A model generated the notes under the pieces. That model was not told where the DNA came from. It made no database searches and was given only the letters and a program-made list of their open reading frames with translations. Positions 34,194 through 45,966 of a stretch of 64,000 nucleotides of DNA are shown here, one piece after another; the stretch's first letter is position 1, and each line of letters begins with the position of its first letter. Made by a program: the position numbers and the translations under genes. Source of the stretch: Schizophyllum amplum (taxonomy: Eukaryota > Basidiomycota > Agaricomycetes > Agaricales > Schizophyllaceae); the NCBI GenBank assembly GCA_007026445.1, contig VDMD01000002.1, positions 1,860,001 through 1,924,000 of the forward strand, read 5' to 3'.

Positions 34194-36272
34194 ATGGCGG
34201 ACGTATCTCACGCGACGGGGCTCGCTGAGTTAGAAGAGGAGGCTCCTCTACTTTTGCATAGGCACTCGGGCACGTCCGCCGCCGCCCTCTAAAGACTCAG
34301 AGGCGAGCGCTGACGCCACCTAGGGCCCCTCGACGCGGAAGGCGACGAGCTCGCGTTTGACAGTGCGCAAGACTCCCCGAGACGGATAGAGGTTGAGAAG
34401 ACGCTCTTGCGCAAGCTTGATAGGCGCATGTCTATCCTCATCTTAATCTATATCCTAAACTGTGGGTTGTTACATGAACGCATTAGCCAGTTGCAGGCTC
34501 ACGGACTCAACCGCAGATATCGATAGAAATAATGCAGCGTGAGTACAGTGACTCTGTCACTGACCGGAAGAGACCTCCTGCATGAACTCATGGCGTGTCT
34601 TTCAGGGCTGCCAGATTGCGAGGGTTCGAAGAAGACCTGGGTCTCGAAGGCTCTCAGTTCGCCACCGTGCTCTCGATACTTTATATCGGTTATATTACTA
34701 TGCAAGTTCCATCGTGAGTCTCCGCTTACATCTGTCTGTCTGCCGCGCTGTATGCTCTTTCTCGCAGTAATATGTTTTTGGACTACATGGGGAAGCCTTC
34801 GCTCTACATGGGCTGCTGCATGACCGTCTGGGGCCTTCTATCTATGGCTACAGGTAAGCGGTCTTTCCTCGCGTCTCCGTCGTTTGACTGACTTTATGTT
34901 AGGTCTGGCTACCAAGTGCGTTTCTCTCCTCTGATGAGATATCTGTCTCATCCCGCTGCGCAGCTTCTACGGTGCTGTCATTACCCGCTTCTTCATCGGA
35001 GTGACCGAATGCGCCTTCTTCCCCGGAGCACTGGTACGGGCACACATCTTTCGGCCGCCCTTGAGACTAATTTGCTCGTAGTTCCTGATATCCAGATGGT
35101 ACAAGCGTAATGAGCTATCGCAACGGACGGCGATGCTGGTCTGCGGCAGTCTTCTCAGCAACGCCTTCGGCTCCCTCATTGCATCCGGCATCCTAGACCT
35201 CATGGAGGGTGTTTGGGGCTACAGAGCTTGGAGGTAACTTCTGGACCCAAGAGTGCTGTGTACTACGTCGCTGATCTAGCGCAGATGGCTATTCTTCGTT
35301 GAGGGTGGGATGACCGTCTTCGTCGCGATCATCGCCATCTTCGTCTTGCCGGACTTCCCGGAAACCTCTTCGGGCTGGATAACGGCGGAGGAGCGCGCCG
35401 TCGCTCTCAAGCGTATGGCTGAAGAGGCAGATATGCACGGGTCTAAGTCCACCAGTCTGAAGACGGGGCAGATGGCTGGCCTCTCCCTCGCGCTGCGCGA
35501 CGGCAAAGTATGGTTTCTCATGCTTACGATGACGTTCTTGAATCTCTCGCTGTCCTTCAACGCGTACTTCCCGACGCTGGTCAGCACTCTTGGATACGGC
35601 CGCACGACCACGCTACTGATGTGCGCACCGCCGTGGCTGTTTGCCACATTTGAGGCGTTTGTGTGGGCAAGGTGAGCTGGAACCTTGGACGGTGCTGGTT
35701 CGCTTATTCACCCTGCCCAGACACTCTGACCTAACTGGCGAGCGTTGTAAACACATTGTGGCGTCCATACTCCTCGGAATCTTGGGATTTGCACTGGCAT
35801 TCTGGAGTATGAACGCCTTCGTGCGTTATGTTGCCATGTACGCCATATTTTTGCCTGCCTACCAAAGTGTATACTAACTACTGGCTCAAGGTTCCTGATG
35901 GCGCAGATGTACGCTGGAAACATCATGTTCACAGCGTGGGCGAGCGGATCTGTCGCTCATCCGCCAGCAAAGCGCGCGGTCGCGCTTGCATTTATGAACT
36001 CGGTCGCCTCATTCGGGAATGTTTTCGGCTCGTGAGTGTCACTTGTTCTTCTCCCTGTCAAGATGTTCCTACTGACCCCTCACAGATACGAGTGGCCGTC
36101 AGAATGGGGACCCACGTATCGCGGGTCATTCGTATTGACGTCCTTGACCGCCCTCATCGCCATCGGGATGTGCGTAGCATTCAGGAAGCATCTGGATGGC
36201 TTGAACGACGAAGCTGCGAAGAAAGAGCTAGAGGACGGAGATGATACCCCGGGATACAGGTATATGTTGTAG
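34194..36272 (+). CDS. MFS permease, anion:cation symporter (Dal5/allantoate-like) family
   Basis: Twelve-helix membrane transporter. Family marks: ILIYILNYIDRNNAAARL at the first helix, ITRFFIGVTECAFFPGAL, LISRWYKRNELSQR after helix 4, and GYRAWRWLFFVEGGMTV with LPDFPETS before the central loop. The second half includes FLNLSLSFNAYFPTLV and ASGSVAHPPAKRAVALAF. Substrates in this family include allantoate, nicotinate, pantothenate and biotin; which one applies here is not visible. The junction after the first exon is awkward: only a GC donor (TCGG|GCACGT) keeps frame, so the N-terminus including its EEEAPLLL acidic dileucine motif is less certain. Its stop lies 51 bp from that of the 14-3-3 gene. 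Confidence 0.85.
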
Positions 36273-36323
36273 TGATAGCATCGATACATGAGGCGTGCAT
36301 GCGAGGAAAGCGTGATAGATGAA

Positions 36324-37219
36324 TCAGTCCTTCATCTCCTCTGCCCAGAGCAGGAGATCATCCTTTAGAAGCTGGAGAATCATGAGCGAGTCGCGGAAGG
36401 CTGTACTCTGTGAAGGGTCGGTGCCCTCGAGGACGGAGATCGCGTCGTCGAAGGCGCTCTTTGCGACGAAGCAAGCGCGTTCAGGACTTTTCCGGACGTC
36501 TGCGATGGTGTCAGAAGACAGATATGTAGCTGAGAGGCGCTAAACGTGCTGACCATGGTAGAAAACGGAGAAGTTGAGGGCAAGGCCTAGTCGTGTTGGA
36601 TGTATGGGATCCAAGGTCGTCACCGCACGCTGATACGCGATCTTGTAAGCTGCTAATGAGCAGTCGCCAAACTTCTCGCGCTCGTGCTTCTGTGCGAACT
36701 CGGCGAGGTAGCGATAATAGTCACCCTTCCTATAGAACGTGTCAATCTCCTTCTAACTCAGACGCAGTATCTGGTACGCACATCTTCGAGTAGAACACCT
36801 GCTCCTCGCCGGGTTGCGCATGGGGAAGCAAGTCCCGGTCGAGGACGTTCACGATGTCCTTGCACACCTCGGTGAGCTCGTGCTCGATGCGCTCGCGTTG
36901 TTGGCGGATGAGCAAGATCTGCCGTGAGGCCGTGTTCTTCGAACGCGCCGCCTGTACCTTCTCGAGCGTGTCGACGATGCGCCAGCTACTCCGAAGGTTG
37001 TTGGTGATGTTCTTGTACGCGACAGACAACAGGTTGCGCTCTTCGAGCGCTAACCGCGGGTCGATACTCGTGATGATGGTCTTGATTTGCGCGACGACAT
37101 CTTCGTGGTCGAGTGAGCAAAGGACGAGAAAGGCGTAGGGGAGTCCACACACCGTCAAATCGCTCAGCCTCTCCCGCCAACTCCGCGATGAAGAGACACT
37201 GGTCCCGCGAGGGGGTCAT
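36324..37219 (-). CDS. 14-3-3 protein, divergent paralogue
   Basis: Phosphoserine/phosphothreonine-binding adaptor. The start [20 protein letters not shown] and, across a 51-nt intron, FDDVVAQIK form helices 1-2. LSVAYKN and LRSSWRI supply the phosphate-binding Lys and one of the Arg residues. [17 protein letters not shown] supplies the Arg-Tyr pair. NFSVFYH and [10 protein letters not shown] end the fold. Several normally invariant stretches differ, for example [11 protein letters not shown] where most 14-3-3 proteins have a double Arg, and the acidic C-terminal tail after the last helix is absent. It is therefore probably a second, divergent member rather than the main isoform. Three or four introns. 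Confidence 0.88.
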
Positions 37220-37349
37220 AGTACGAGCATCGCGTCGCCTCGACTGCTGTTTCTTCAGGTCGTTGTGAATTTACGTATTGCGCGATGACATAGTGGCACT
37301 CACTGCGACCATGGTCGGATAACGCACCTCGGCTACGCCGCCCTCGTGT

Positions 37350-37356
37350 CTTTATA
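37350..37356 (-). promoter_or_regulatory. TATA-like element of the 14-3-3 gene
   Basis: TATAAAG on the minus strand about 130 bp before the start codon at 37219. The interval 37220-37737 otherwise shows no gene. It also contains the 3' flank of the aminotransferase gene. Confidence 0.45.
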
Positions 37357-37737
37357 CGCGCGATGGGCGGAGGGCATCAGGCCAACACGGGGAAAGCGCG
37401 CACCAGTGGAAGGTAGTGGAAGCACGCCAGATCAGCCGCCATTTGACCAGGGCCGCCCACCTCTTACGCACAACTGACAAAGACTGCGCGCCACGCGTGA
37501 GGCAGGTGTTCGAAGAGAGGAGCGGTGGCGGCACGTTGTGGACGCCACTGCCGATGACTGGCCTTGAAGAAGTGTCGCATGAAATTTCCCTATGTTGACG
37601 CTAGGCGCGTGTTCCTCTAGGTCCATAAATTATCCAAGGTCTATACCCTTCAGTCTCCGGAATAGATTATGATACACGCATACATATAGCCCGTCCCATA
37701 TAGTTTGCTTCAACGGCGTCCAGTCTGATCAGTCCCG

Positions 37738-39800
37738 TCACAGGTCCTTGAAGAACTTGCGAATGACGGTCTGGAAGATCTCCACGGACTTCTTAAGCTC
37801 GTCGTACTGTAGAATAATGAGTACTGGAAGGTGGCGAAGGAGAAGAACTCAAGTACCTCTGCGTTGCTGAAAGAAATTCGGAAGTGACCAGGGCCACCAG
37901 CATCCTCGGCAATGTTGACAGAGGAGAACATCGCGCCTATATCGAGCGTTACTTGTGATATCGGAGAGGGTAGGAGAGAGATGGGACAAACCTGGGCCGA
38001 ACATAACACCAGCCTCCGCCAGGGCCGTCCAAAGTTTCATCTCAAGCTCCTTCGTGCCAAGCGTCGCCAGCTCGGGGTGGTCATCAAAGTGGAGCTGCAT
38101 CCAAATGAACATGCCAGAGCTGGGCGGGATGAAGGAGAAGAGCGTCTTGCCCGACGCGGCGAACTTCTCGCCACGCAAAGGCTTCAGCGACCCCTCATAC
38201 ACGACCGCGCCGGTATGTGCGCCCGACGCAGCAATCGATCGCCTCATAGAGAACTGCTCGTCGAAGCAATCTATGAAGAAGTCGCGGCGCGCCTTGTATT
38301 GCAGGCGCAAAGCTATGATGAATGTAAACTCCTGCGAATGAAATACACCGAGTCAGGTGCTTACCCCGGAGCCAGCGGATGTAGCCGGGATACTGCCATT
38401 GAAGGAGAAGTGAGGCGACCATTGACTATGAGACGTGCATTAGGCAGGTGAAGGATGATCATAGCAGATATGAGTACCTGTCCGAAGCCGCACGGCGCCT
38501 GCGTGCTGGTCTCGCCCTGGCGCTCAAGACGCTCCGCAAACATGGGGTTGCAGGTAAAGAACCCGAGACGGGAACCCGGAGCGATGGTCTATGCCTCGTA
38601 AGCCTTGGGGCAATGGTTCAGGCAGGCCAAACGTACCTTGGAGAACGTCTCCAATCGGATGACACGGCCCTGGTAGTCAAACCTGGCGTACGATGAGTTA
38701 AGGTCATTTTCGCGATGGATGTCACTGACTTGAGGAACGAAGGCGCAAGCGAGGCAACAAAGTGCTTCTCCTCATCCTTGTGAACTACAACATCCTCCTC
38801 CACCCGCTCCGCCTTGGGCACGTACTCGCCCTGCTGCAAAAAGTAGTACGGGTCATCCTCGATGATGACCACGTCGTACTTGACGCAGACCGCGTAGATC
38901 TCCTTCTTGCGCTGCGCACCCATTGTCGCGCCAGTCGGGTTCTGGCCGATAGGGACGGTGTACATGACGCGCGGACGGGCCATGCCACCGTGCGCCTCAA
39001 CGTCCCACTCAGCGAGGAGTTGCTCGAGCGCGATCGCCGACATCCCCTGCCCGTCCATGCCTACGGGCACCACGTCGACACCCAGCGGCTTGATCGTCGC
39101 CATCGTACTTCAGGCGCGTCAGCGATGGTCGTGTGTCATAGTGCTGACATACCTCGGGTACGTCCACTCCGACATAAGCACACCGTCCCCTGGGTTGCAG
39201 AGCGTCATGATGGACTTGTTGACGCCGTCCGTGTTACCGGCGTGAATGAGGGTAACATAATTGCCGTACGCGGGCTGATAGACATTCTCCACGAACTTCT
39301 TGATGAAGTCTTGCAGTGGCTGAAGGCCCTTCGCCATGCCTGCGCCGTCAGCACCCTGAAAGTATGAAGCTCGACCGGATACGCACTGTACTGCAGCGCG
39401 GTCGCCAGATCGATGTCTCCAGTCTTATCCGCGAACTTGGGCACGGACACCGAAGTCGTGCGCTCGGCGGGCTTCGAGCCAAACAACTTCCAGAACCATG
39501 ACAAGGACGAGGGGTGGCTGGACGGGTTCAGGGGAAACTGGTCCTCCACGAGCACCTCGGCGCCTAGGGAGTGGAAGGGAAAGTACTGGGGCGACGGGAG
39601 GCCTGCGGACGCGTCTGCTTAGCTTCCTGACTCATGCAGGGGGAACCACGGGGCGCACCTCCCGCCAGCGAGATTAGGCCCGGCTTATCCATATACTTCT
39701 GCAAGCCCTTGAGGGGCGACACCGAACGGGCCTTGGCGAGCTCGGACAGGTGGTGGCGCAGGTCGACAGCGTCGGGGAGGGGTTTCTCGGAGAACATCAT
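37738..39800 (-). CDS. Aromatic amino acid aminotransferase (Aro8-like)
   Basis: PLP-dependent fold-type I aminotransferase. The N-terminus MMFSEKPLPDAVDLRHHLS is followed by KPGLISLAGG and, in the next exon, LPSPQYFPF, the classical start of Aro8 and alpha-aminoadipate aminotransferases. VPIGQNPTGATMGAQRKKEI and DVVIIEDDPYYFLQ hold the conserved Asn and the Asp/Tyr that contact PLP. RLETFSKTIAPGSRLGFF spans an intron and carries the PLP lysine. The C-terminus includes FIPPSSGMFIWMQL and GPGHFRISFSNAEV with the substrate-carboxylate Arg. Expected role: transamination of Tyr/Phe/Trp or aminoadipate in the cytosol. About nine introns. Confidence 0.92.
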
Positions 39801-40313
39801 GGTGGTGGGAGGATAGGATGACGCTGGCCGCTCGTTACATGCTCGCGCTCAGACTATTATAAAGCCACCGGTATCATGCCGAGGCTTACGAATTCCCGGA
39901 GCAAGGCTGCTGATAAGTGTGAATCGGGTTTCCGGGACTGCGCAGGTTCACAACAGCTGGGAGACAGCGAGGAGGAGCTCTGTTCGTCGCTGGGCGGTGG
40001 GGAAGCAAAGGGGAACGTGTTCCCCACATATGATAGAAGATGCGATATCGCGTCATCCGTCTTTTGATCCCAATGAAGACATCCCTTTCTGTGCCGACGA
40101 CGAGCTCAAGGACAAGGTCAGATGCGATTCTAGTGCAGACCAAACGATAGTAAGTTATGCGATAGCTAGTGTTACTAAAAAGCGAGCGGATATAATACGA
40201 TAGACGGTGTTCATAGATACAACAGACGATAGAAAGGAATGAGACTGAACTGGATACCTCTCACTGAGAGGCAGACAAACATGAGCGAACGGACCACATA
40301 GTCATGTCCTTTC
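39801..40313. other. Aminotransferase promoter and Grr1 3' flank, no gene seen
   Basis: 513 bp with only short unconvincing open frames. A TTATAAAG box near 39859-39866 reads on the plus strand. No binding site could be assigned. Confidence 0.5.
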
Positions 40314-43069
40314 CTACATCCGCATCTGGCCCGACGACGAGCCCTCCTGTTGTCGCCCACCGAAAAGAAGCGAGCTGGCATAGTGCTCGGCCATATTGAG
40401 CGTGTTCCGAATGCTGCGCTTCACGTTCCTCCCTCGCGCATCACTTGCCGTATCCTCCGTCGGGCTCGCCGGCTCGCGATGTGGCCATGATGGCCCTGCC
40501 TCCGCTGGTAGTGTGCGACGCGGCGGTACAGGCGTCTGCGTCGACATCGAGGGCCCATCCTCGTCCTCATCATCGTACTCGTCTTCTTCGACGACAGGTG
40601 AGCGCGAGGGTGACAACGAGCGTATATCGCCGGATGACCGAGAGTGCGGCAGTTCATTGCCGCCTCGCCGCATCATAAGAGTCGACTGTATACCGCGCCC
40701 GTGCCCCAGCTCCGCATAGTTCAGGTCTGGTGTCAGCGCGCCGTTGCTGCGCGACGAGGAGACCACTGCGGGGTCGTAATGACGAAAGAAGCCCGCACCA
40801 TTCGACTGGTTGGTGGCGGCACTGCGATTGGAAGCGACATCGCTGAGTGGCGGGGATGTGGAAGGCTCGACGATGGGAATATCATCCACTATAGATCGGC
40901 GCGTAGGCAGTTGCGCGCGACTGCTCGATGACCCGGGGTGTAGGCGCAGTTGACTCGACGATGCAGACGACGGACCCGAGGCCAAGGTCGACCTCGACCT
41001 ATCTCCGTCCAGCGCGTTCCCCAGCGAGGCAGCAGGTGATGAGCGCGATGTTCGTTGAAGAGGGTCGATGCTCCCGCGTGCATGAGTGATGGGCTGCGTA
41101 GAGCCACCCGCTTGGCGTGCGACGGACAGCTGCTGCATGTCGAACGTCATCCTGTATGCGCTCACAGGAATCTGCGCCTCTTCTTCCTCCGGTGTGGGCG
41201 CCGGCGTGTGCTCATCACCGTAATCCTCACCGTCCGTCTCCTCGTCGTAGTCCGTATCATCCGTGTAGTTCATCTCCGTGATGTGGTCGAATAGCTCCGT
41301 AAGAAATGAGCGGAGGTTGGAGACACCCTTGCCCGAGTAGACACAGAATTGATCTCGTTGCACAGAAGTGAACTCCTGCGATTACTTTAGCATCTGCTTC
41401 GCCGAACGGAACGACGTCACTGACCTGAGGCGGAGGGCGGCAGAACTGCTGTAGGTCAGGGGATATGAAGGCAGGCACACCCGTCAAGCTCAAATGCGTC
41501 AATTTGTGCAGCTTTTGCAGCAGGAAGTGAATGGCCATGACCGTGAGCTGGTCGCAATACGAGAGATGAATGCGCTCGAGGGTGGCATGCCGCTCGGCAA
41601 GAGCGAATATAGCCTCATCAGTCAGGTTGTTCACCCTGACCAGGCCTACCCGGCGCAGCTTCGTCAGCGACGACAGTTCGAAAACGGACATGTCCGTCAG
41701 CAGGACACAGTCTGCAAGCGATGTTCAGCCGATTGTAGCGCACGACTGCCAGCCATCACTCACTCGCAAAATCGACGTATCGCAGGCGAGTGCAGGAGCG
41801 CGCGAGCGTGCGAACCGAGCTATCCGTTATCTTGGAGGCATGCCCCAGGTGCAGGTAGTGCAGATGCTTGCCCAGCTTGCAAATGTTCTCCACCGAGCGG
41901 TCTGTGAGCTTGGAGCACTTGGAGAGAACGAGGTTGCGGATCTTGGGCGCGTGCGCGATGATGCCGTCGATGGCATCGTCCGTTACGTCGCTGCACCCTG
42001 TCATGTCAAGCATGCGCAGCTGCTCGCAGGTGCGACTGATCACGAGCGGCGGGAGGTCGTCGTTGCGCCCGCCCTTCGGCGGCTGCGATGGGAAAGGGTT
42101 CGGCGCGGCCTGGTTTGTCTCGGGAAGTGGGGCCGGGAACGCGGCCGACGTGAGCTCGGGGCAGTAGGCGACACGCAGCTCGCGCATGTTCTGGCAGTAG
42201 AACCACACGTCCCGGATGGCGATATCGGTGATCAGGGAGCAGTGATGGAGGTCGAGCTCGAGGAGGTGGGGGCACTTGCGGGTCAGCGCGCGTACAGGCT
42301 CGTCGGTGAGCTGCTCGAGGCCGCTGAGCTTGACGCGGCGGAGGAGGGGGCAGTTGATCGCGAGCGCCATCACGCCTTCGTCCGAGACATGCTTGCATCC
42401 TGCAAGGTTGATACCCTGCAGCCGCTTGGATGATAAGGCGAGTCCGACGATGGCTTCGTTCGTCGTATTGACGACGCCATTGAGGTCGATGGCGACGAGG
42501 GAGGGGAATGAGGGGAGCACGCGCTCGAGCGCAATGCTAGATATGTGCTCGCAGTTGACGAGCGTAAGCCGCTCCAGGCGATCGCAGCGGGAGATGATGC
42601 AGAAGTTGCCGTCCTGCATGTCCTTGGCGAGGTTGAAGAAGTTGAGCCGTCGGATGAAGCTGGCGTACGCAAACGTGTGCTCCGTCGCAGAGAGCACGCG
42701 GCGCATTTTGGCGAGCGTATCGATGCGGGAGAACATAGGTTTGTGCCAGAGCAGCTCGACGGAGCATTCGCACCATGTGCGGGAAACAAAAAGGCAGTTG
42801 TAGATGTCGCGGGGCGAGTGTAGGAATTTGAAGACATAGATGAGGAGCTCGGCGGGGAGACGGGCGATGGGGCAGCGGTGATGGCGCGGTGCCCTTGTCA
42901 GCGAGGCTGGGGGCTGCTTGTGCGACCTGCCCGACCACTGCGCGGGCGATACCACATACGAGCGGTCGGCGGGGAAAAAGACCTGTTTGCCGACGTCGAC
43001 ATCGTCGCGGTCGTCGTCGTCTTCGGAGAGCGACGTCGTCGAGGGCGCTGTATGTTTGTAGAATACCAT
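40314..43069 (-). CDS. F-box/LRR protein, Grr1-like SCF adaptor
   Basis: Substrate-recognition subunit of an SCF ubiquitin ligase. After an acidic N-terminus the F-box is IARLPAELLIYVFKFLHSPR with the following YNCLFVSRTWCECSVELLW. About a dozen cysteine-containing leucine-rich repeats follow, such as CDRLERLTLVNCEHISSIAL, LQGINLAGCKHVSDEGVMAL and LRMLDMTGCSDVTDDAIDGI. A helical segment (VYSGKGVSNLRSFLTELF) precedes an acidic stretch and a Ser/Pro-rich disordered tail ending GQMRM. Domain order and repeat number match fungal Grr1, which links nutrient sensing to G1-cyclin turnover. An insertion with PLPETNQAAPNPFPSQPP lies between repeats. Only two introns, both near the end; roughly 870 residues. 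Confidence 0.92.
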
Positions 43070-43286
43070 CGTGGACGCGGACAAGCCGTTGTTGACGCAG
43101 CACGTGCGGACCGAACTCCCTCCACTTAGCGGGTTAACCGTTAGCCAGTTAAGTTATCAGTTAACAATTTGGGTTAGCATTTTCCACGTGCGCTTCGAAC
43201 TTCAAAGATCACCGGGTGGCGATCTTCAAGTTCAACAAGTGCAGTGGCCTACTAACGGCAAAGTTGTCCACAACGACGCCCTAGGC

Positions 43287-43903
43287 ATGGCCAATGAATC
43301 CTGGCAGGCCCAGCTGAATGCCGCGTATGCCAGCTCGCCCGCCGCAGGGTCCCCTCCCCACGTTCCCGCCGTCACAGCCGACACGTTCGAAGAGGTCCTC
43401 CGGCGAACGCCCATGCCACCCCCTGGGCCCGAATACTACGCCGCACGGAGAGCTCTTTGGAACTCTGACTGGAAAGCATCCGAGTCGCGAGAACCGCGCA
43501 CTCTCCCCGCTGCCACAAACGCTCGTCGACGGCTGGAGGAGCAGACAGCCTCGCCGGATGTGATCTACAACGACCAGGTCTGGGCCACAAACCTGCAGAA
43601 AATCTGGAAATCCCTAGGCAGTGGGGACCGGTTCAAATATCCCATGCCCCTACGCGTTGTAGTGCGTTTGTGTTCTCGGCGCTTGTCGATGGACGTTGAT
43701 CTGTTGTGCAGGTCAGAATCGCGCAGGCATCCTGGTTGCGGGATAACATATGGCCCCCGGGCATGGTCGTCGTATCGAGCTCGGACGAGGAGGCCGGCGC
43801 GCCCACGTTCACGTTCGCGGAGACATCCACGGAGCATCCTTCCGGATCGACAACGGCGGTTGTCGAGAGTGAGGAAGTGAAGGACGAGTCGATGATCTCT
43901 TGA
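43287..43903 (+). CDS. Conserved-looking hypothetical protein
   Basis: Not recognised. The ATG at 43287 opens MANESWQAQLNAAYASSPA. One intron with donor GTAGTG and acceptor GTGCAG joins MPLRV to VRIAQASWLRDNIWPPGM. About 185 residues. The centre (RRTPMPPPGPEYYAARRALW, IYNDQVWATNLQKIWKSLGS) is rich in Trp, Tyr and Pro and looks folded; the tail is acidic and disordered (SSSDEEAGAP, VESEEVKDESMIS). The frame is open upstream to about 43071 but without an ATG. It is divergent to the Grr1-like gene with 217 bp between starts. Localisation signals and membrane segments are absent. Confidence 0.6.
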
Positions 43904-44510
43904 ACGCATGATACCCCTTCTCCCGTCAACACTATTCCCAGCACACTCGTCCACACTTGTATTCCAACTGCTCAAGATGTATCACAGCCTATGTATTAGC
44001 ACCAGACCCAGCTAGATACTGCAAAGATACCACCCTTCATCTCCGCAGCATCATTCACGGCAAGACAGCGAGATCCAAGAAGTTGAGGAGGCGGCTCAGG
44101 AAGAAACACTGTGGGTCCTGCACACGTGCAGGTGCGTGCTAGCGTTCCAGCGGTCTAGGCCGACTACAAATAAACGGACGTCGGCCACAGGTCCGTCACC
44201 TACTGGCCTGGATGGATGGTCTATAACGTGAGAGCGGCCCTCAGCTCGCCAGCAGTGCGCCAAGCCGCGAACGGCAAAGTGCGGGGAGCGCTTGTAGCAT
44301 CCTTCCAAGATCATTTCCGCCGTGGTCACAAATTATCAGCGTCGACAGCGATGAAAATACAACAAATACAGAATGTAGAGATGTATGAGCCACCAGAGTA
44401 CCAGCGGCGTGACTGCCAAAAACGATTCATGGCAGGGGGAAGCGGTTGTGCACGGTCATCATCGTGTGCAGCAGCGACCCCAGCAGGCGAGACGTGAATC
44501 ACAAGAGTCG
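43904..44510. other. Convergent intergenic region, no gene seen
   Basis: 607 bp between the orphan gene and the end of LSM3. Short open frames on both strands resemble nothing. Long for a convergent gap in this window. Confidence 0.55.
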
Positions 44511-44954
44511 CTATGAGTGCAAGGGAGGCGAAACCTGCGCACCAGGTTAGCATGGAGTAAGGAACTATAGACCAAGATCTCACCAGGATCACGCCGTCCC
44601 CTCGGACGAAGAGCATGCCCATTTTTCTTTTCGCAACCTACAAGCAAAGGGTCAGCATATGTGACCGATCGCATGAGCCTGTGTGCGCACCTTCACCGTG
44701 CCCTGGCTTTCTGGGGCGCCCTCTGGAACATCGAGTATCATGATAGTCTCCTCGACCTCACTCAAAATCAGGTTCATATGTCCATCATACGCCTGAGGAC
44801 GCGTCAATCCCCGCGACGCGCGGTGGTGGGGCGGACGTACGTGCAGGATACCCTCCACCTGGCGGTCTCCTCTGAGCTTCACAAAGACGCGCTCACTGAG
44901 GGAGAGGCGGATGAGATCGAAGGGCTCCTGGATGCTAGTCGATGCGGCGTCCAT
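44511..44954 (-). CDS. LSM3: Sm-like protein Lsm3
   Basis: Subunit of the Lsm1-7 (mRNA decay) and Lsm2-8 (U6 snRNA) rings. Exons 44841-44954, 44691-44792, 44584-44637 and 44511-44534 join exactly to 97 residues. The Sm1 motif is [18 protein letters not shown] with [17 protein letters not shown]; Sm2 is [28 protein letters not shown] is the variable loop. The last exon codes only VSPPLHS and was found by matching the expected end after GDGVIL. It shares a 108-bp promoter with U1-C. Confidence 0.95.
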
Positions 44955-45062
44955 CCAGGGCGAAGGAGGCGGTGGTCAAGCAAGCGCCGCGTCACGTGCG
45001 CACTTGCGAAAGTGGAAGCCTGATCGAGGGCGTTCTCGAGGTCCTTGTCCTCCGCGCCCATC
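44955..45062. promoter_or_regulatory. Bidirectional promoter, LSM3 / U1-C
   Basis: Only 108 bp separate the start codons of two spliceosomal genes. There is no TATA box. Near its centre are GCGTCACGTG (44988-44997, an E-box CACGTG inside) and GTGCGC. The E-box core is palindromic and could serve both directions. Confidence 0.6.
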
Positions 45063-45966
45063 ATGCCCGTGAGTCTTGCCTTGCTCGTCTACGACAACGA
45101 CTGACAAACGCGCCGCAGAAACACTACTGCGACTACTGCGACGTCTTCCTCACGCACGACTCCGCGTCAGGTGAGTGTTGCGAGTGCGCTTTTGAACCGG
45201 CAGGCGCTGACACGCGTTGCAGTGCGCAAGGCCCACAACAATGGACGGAATCACCTTGCAAACGTCCGGGACTACTACGCCTGTGCGCCGTCTCATTTCC
45301 TTTTATGCGCGCGCGACTTTGCTGATGCGGCCTACAGCTCTGGGACATGACAAGGCACAGAACATCATTGACCAGATCACAGCAGCGTACGAGACTGGCG
45401 GCGGGCCGCCTCCAGGAGGCTTCGGCTTTGGCCCACAACACCTAGGTGGTCCCCAGCCATCGATGGGTCCACCCATGGGCTTCGGTCCCCCGCCCGGCTA
45501 TGGCGCACGTAAGTGATGCCTTGCTCTCTCACTCTACCAAGCTCACAGTCGTCGGCCCTTCAGCTATACGCCCACCTCCATTTGCGCCATCCTTTTCACC
45601 CATGGGTGGCCCCGGAGGTCCCAATGCTCCTCCCTTTGCGCCCAATATGCCACCTCCTGGTGCTTTCCCCGGCGGTGAGTGACCAGCACGTGTGATGCAA
45701 ACGAAAAGCTGAGATGTATGTTTGCAGGCGCTCCTCCATTCCCTCCCAACGGACCTCCTGGTGGTATTGCTCCTCCCTTCCCTCCCAATGGTCTTGGTGC
45801 GCCCCCCTTCGCTCCGAACGGTCCACCGGGTGGCGGATTTGGCATGGGCCCCAACGGGCCCTCTGGTCCGTCGCCGCCCCCAATGAGTTCCGGGTCTCCA
45901 CCAATGGGCGGTGCTGCGCCGGGCATACACCCTGACCGGTTGAGGATGATGGGTAGCGGTAGGTAA
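45063..45966 (+). CDS. YHC1: U1 snRNP protein C
   Basis: U1 snRNP component that stabilises pairing of U1 with the 5' splice site. Exons 45063-45068, 45119-45170, 45223-45282, 45338-45508, 45564-45674 and 45728-45966 join to 212 residues. The first coding exon is just ATGCCC. The U1-type C2H2 finger is [20 protein letters not shown] followed by RKAHNNGRNH, both almost invariant in eukaryotes. The rest is a Pro/Gly/Phe-rich disordered tail (PPPGYGAP, FAPNGPPGGGFGMGP), longer than in yeast and typical of fungi and animals. Confidence 0.96.
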
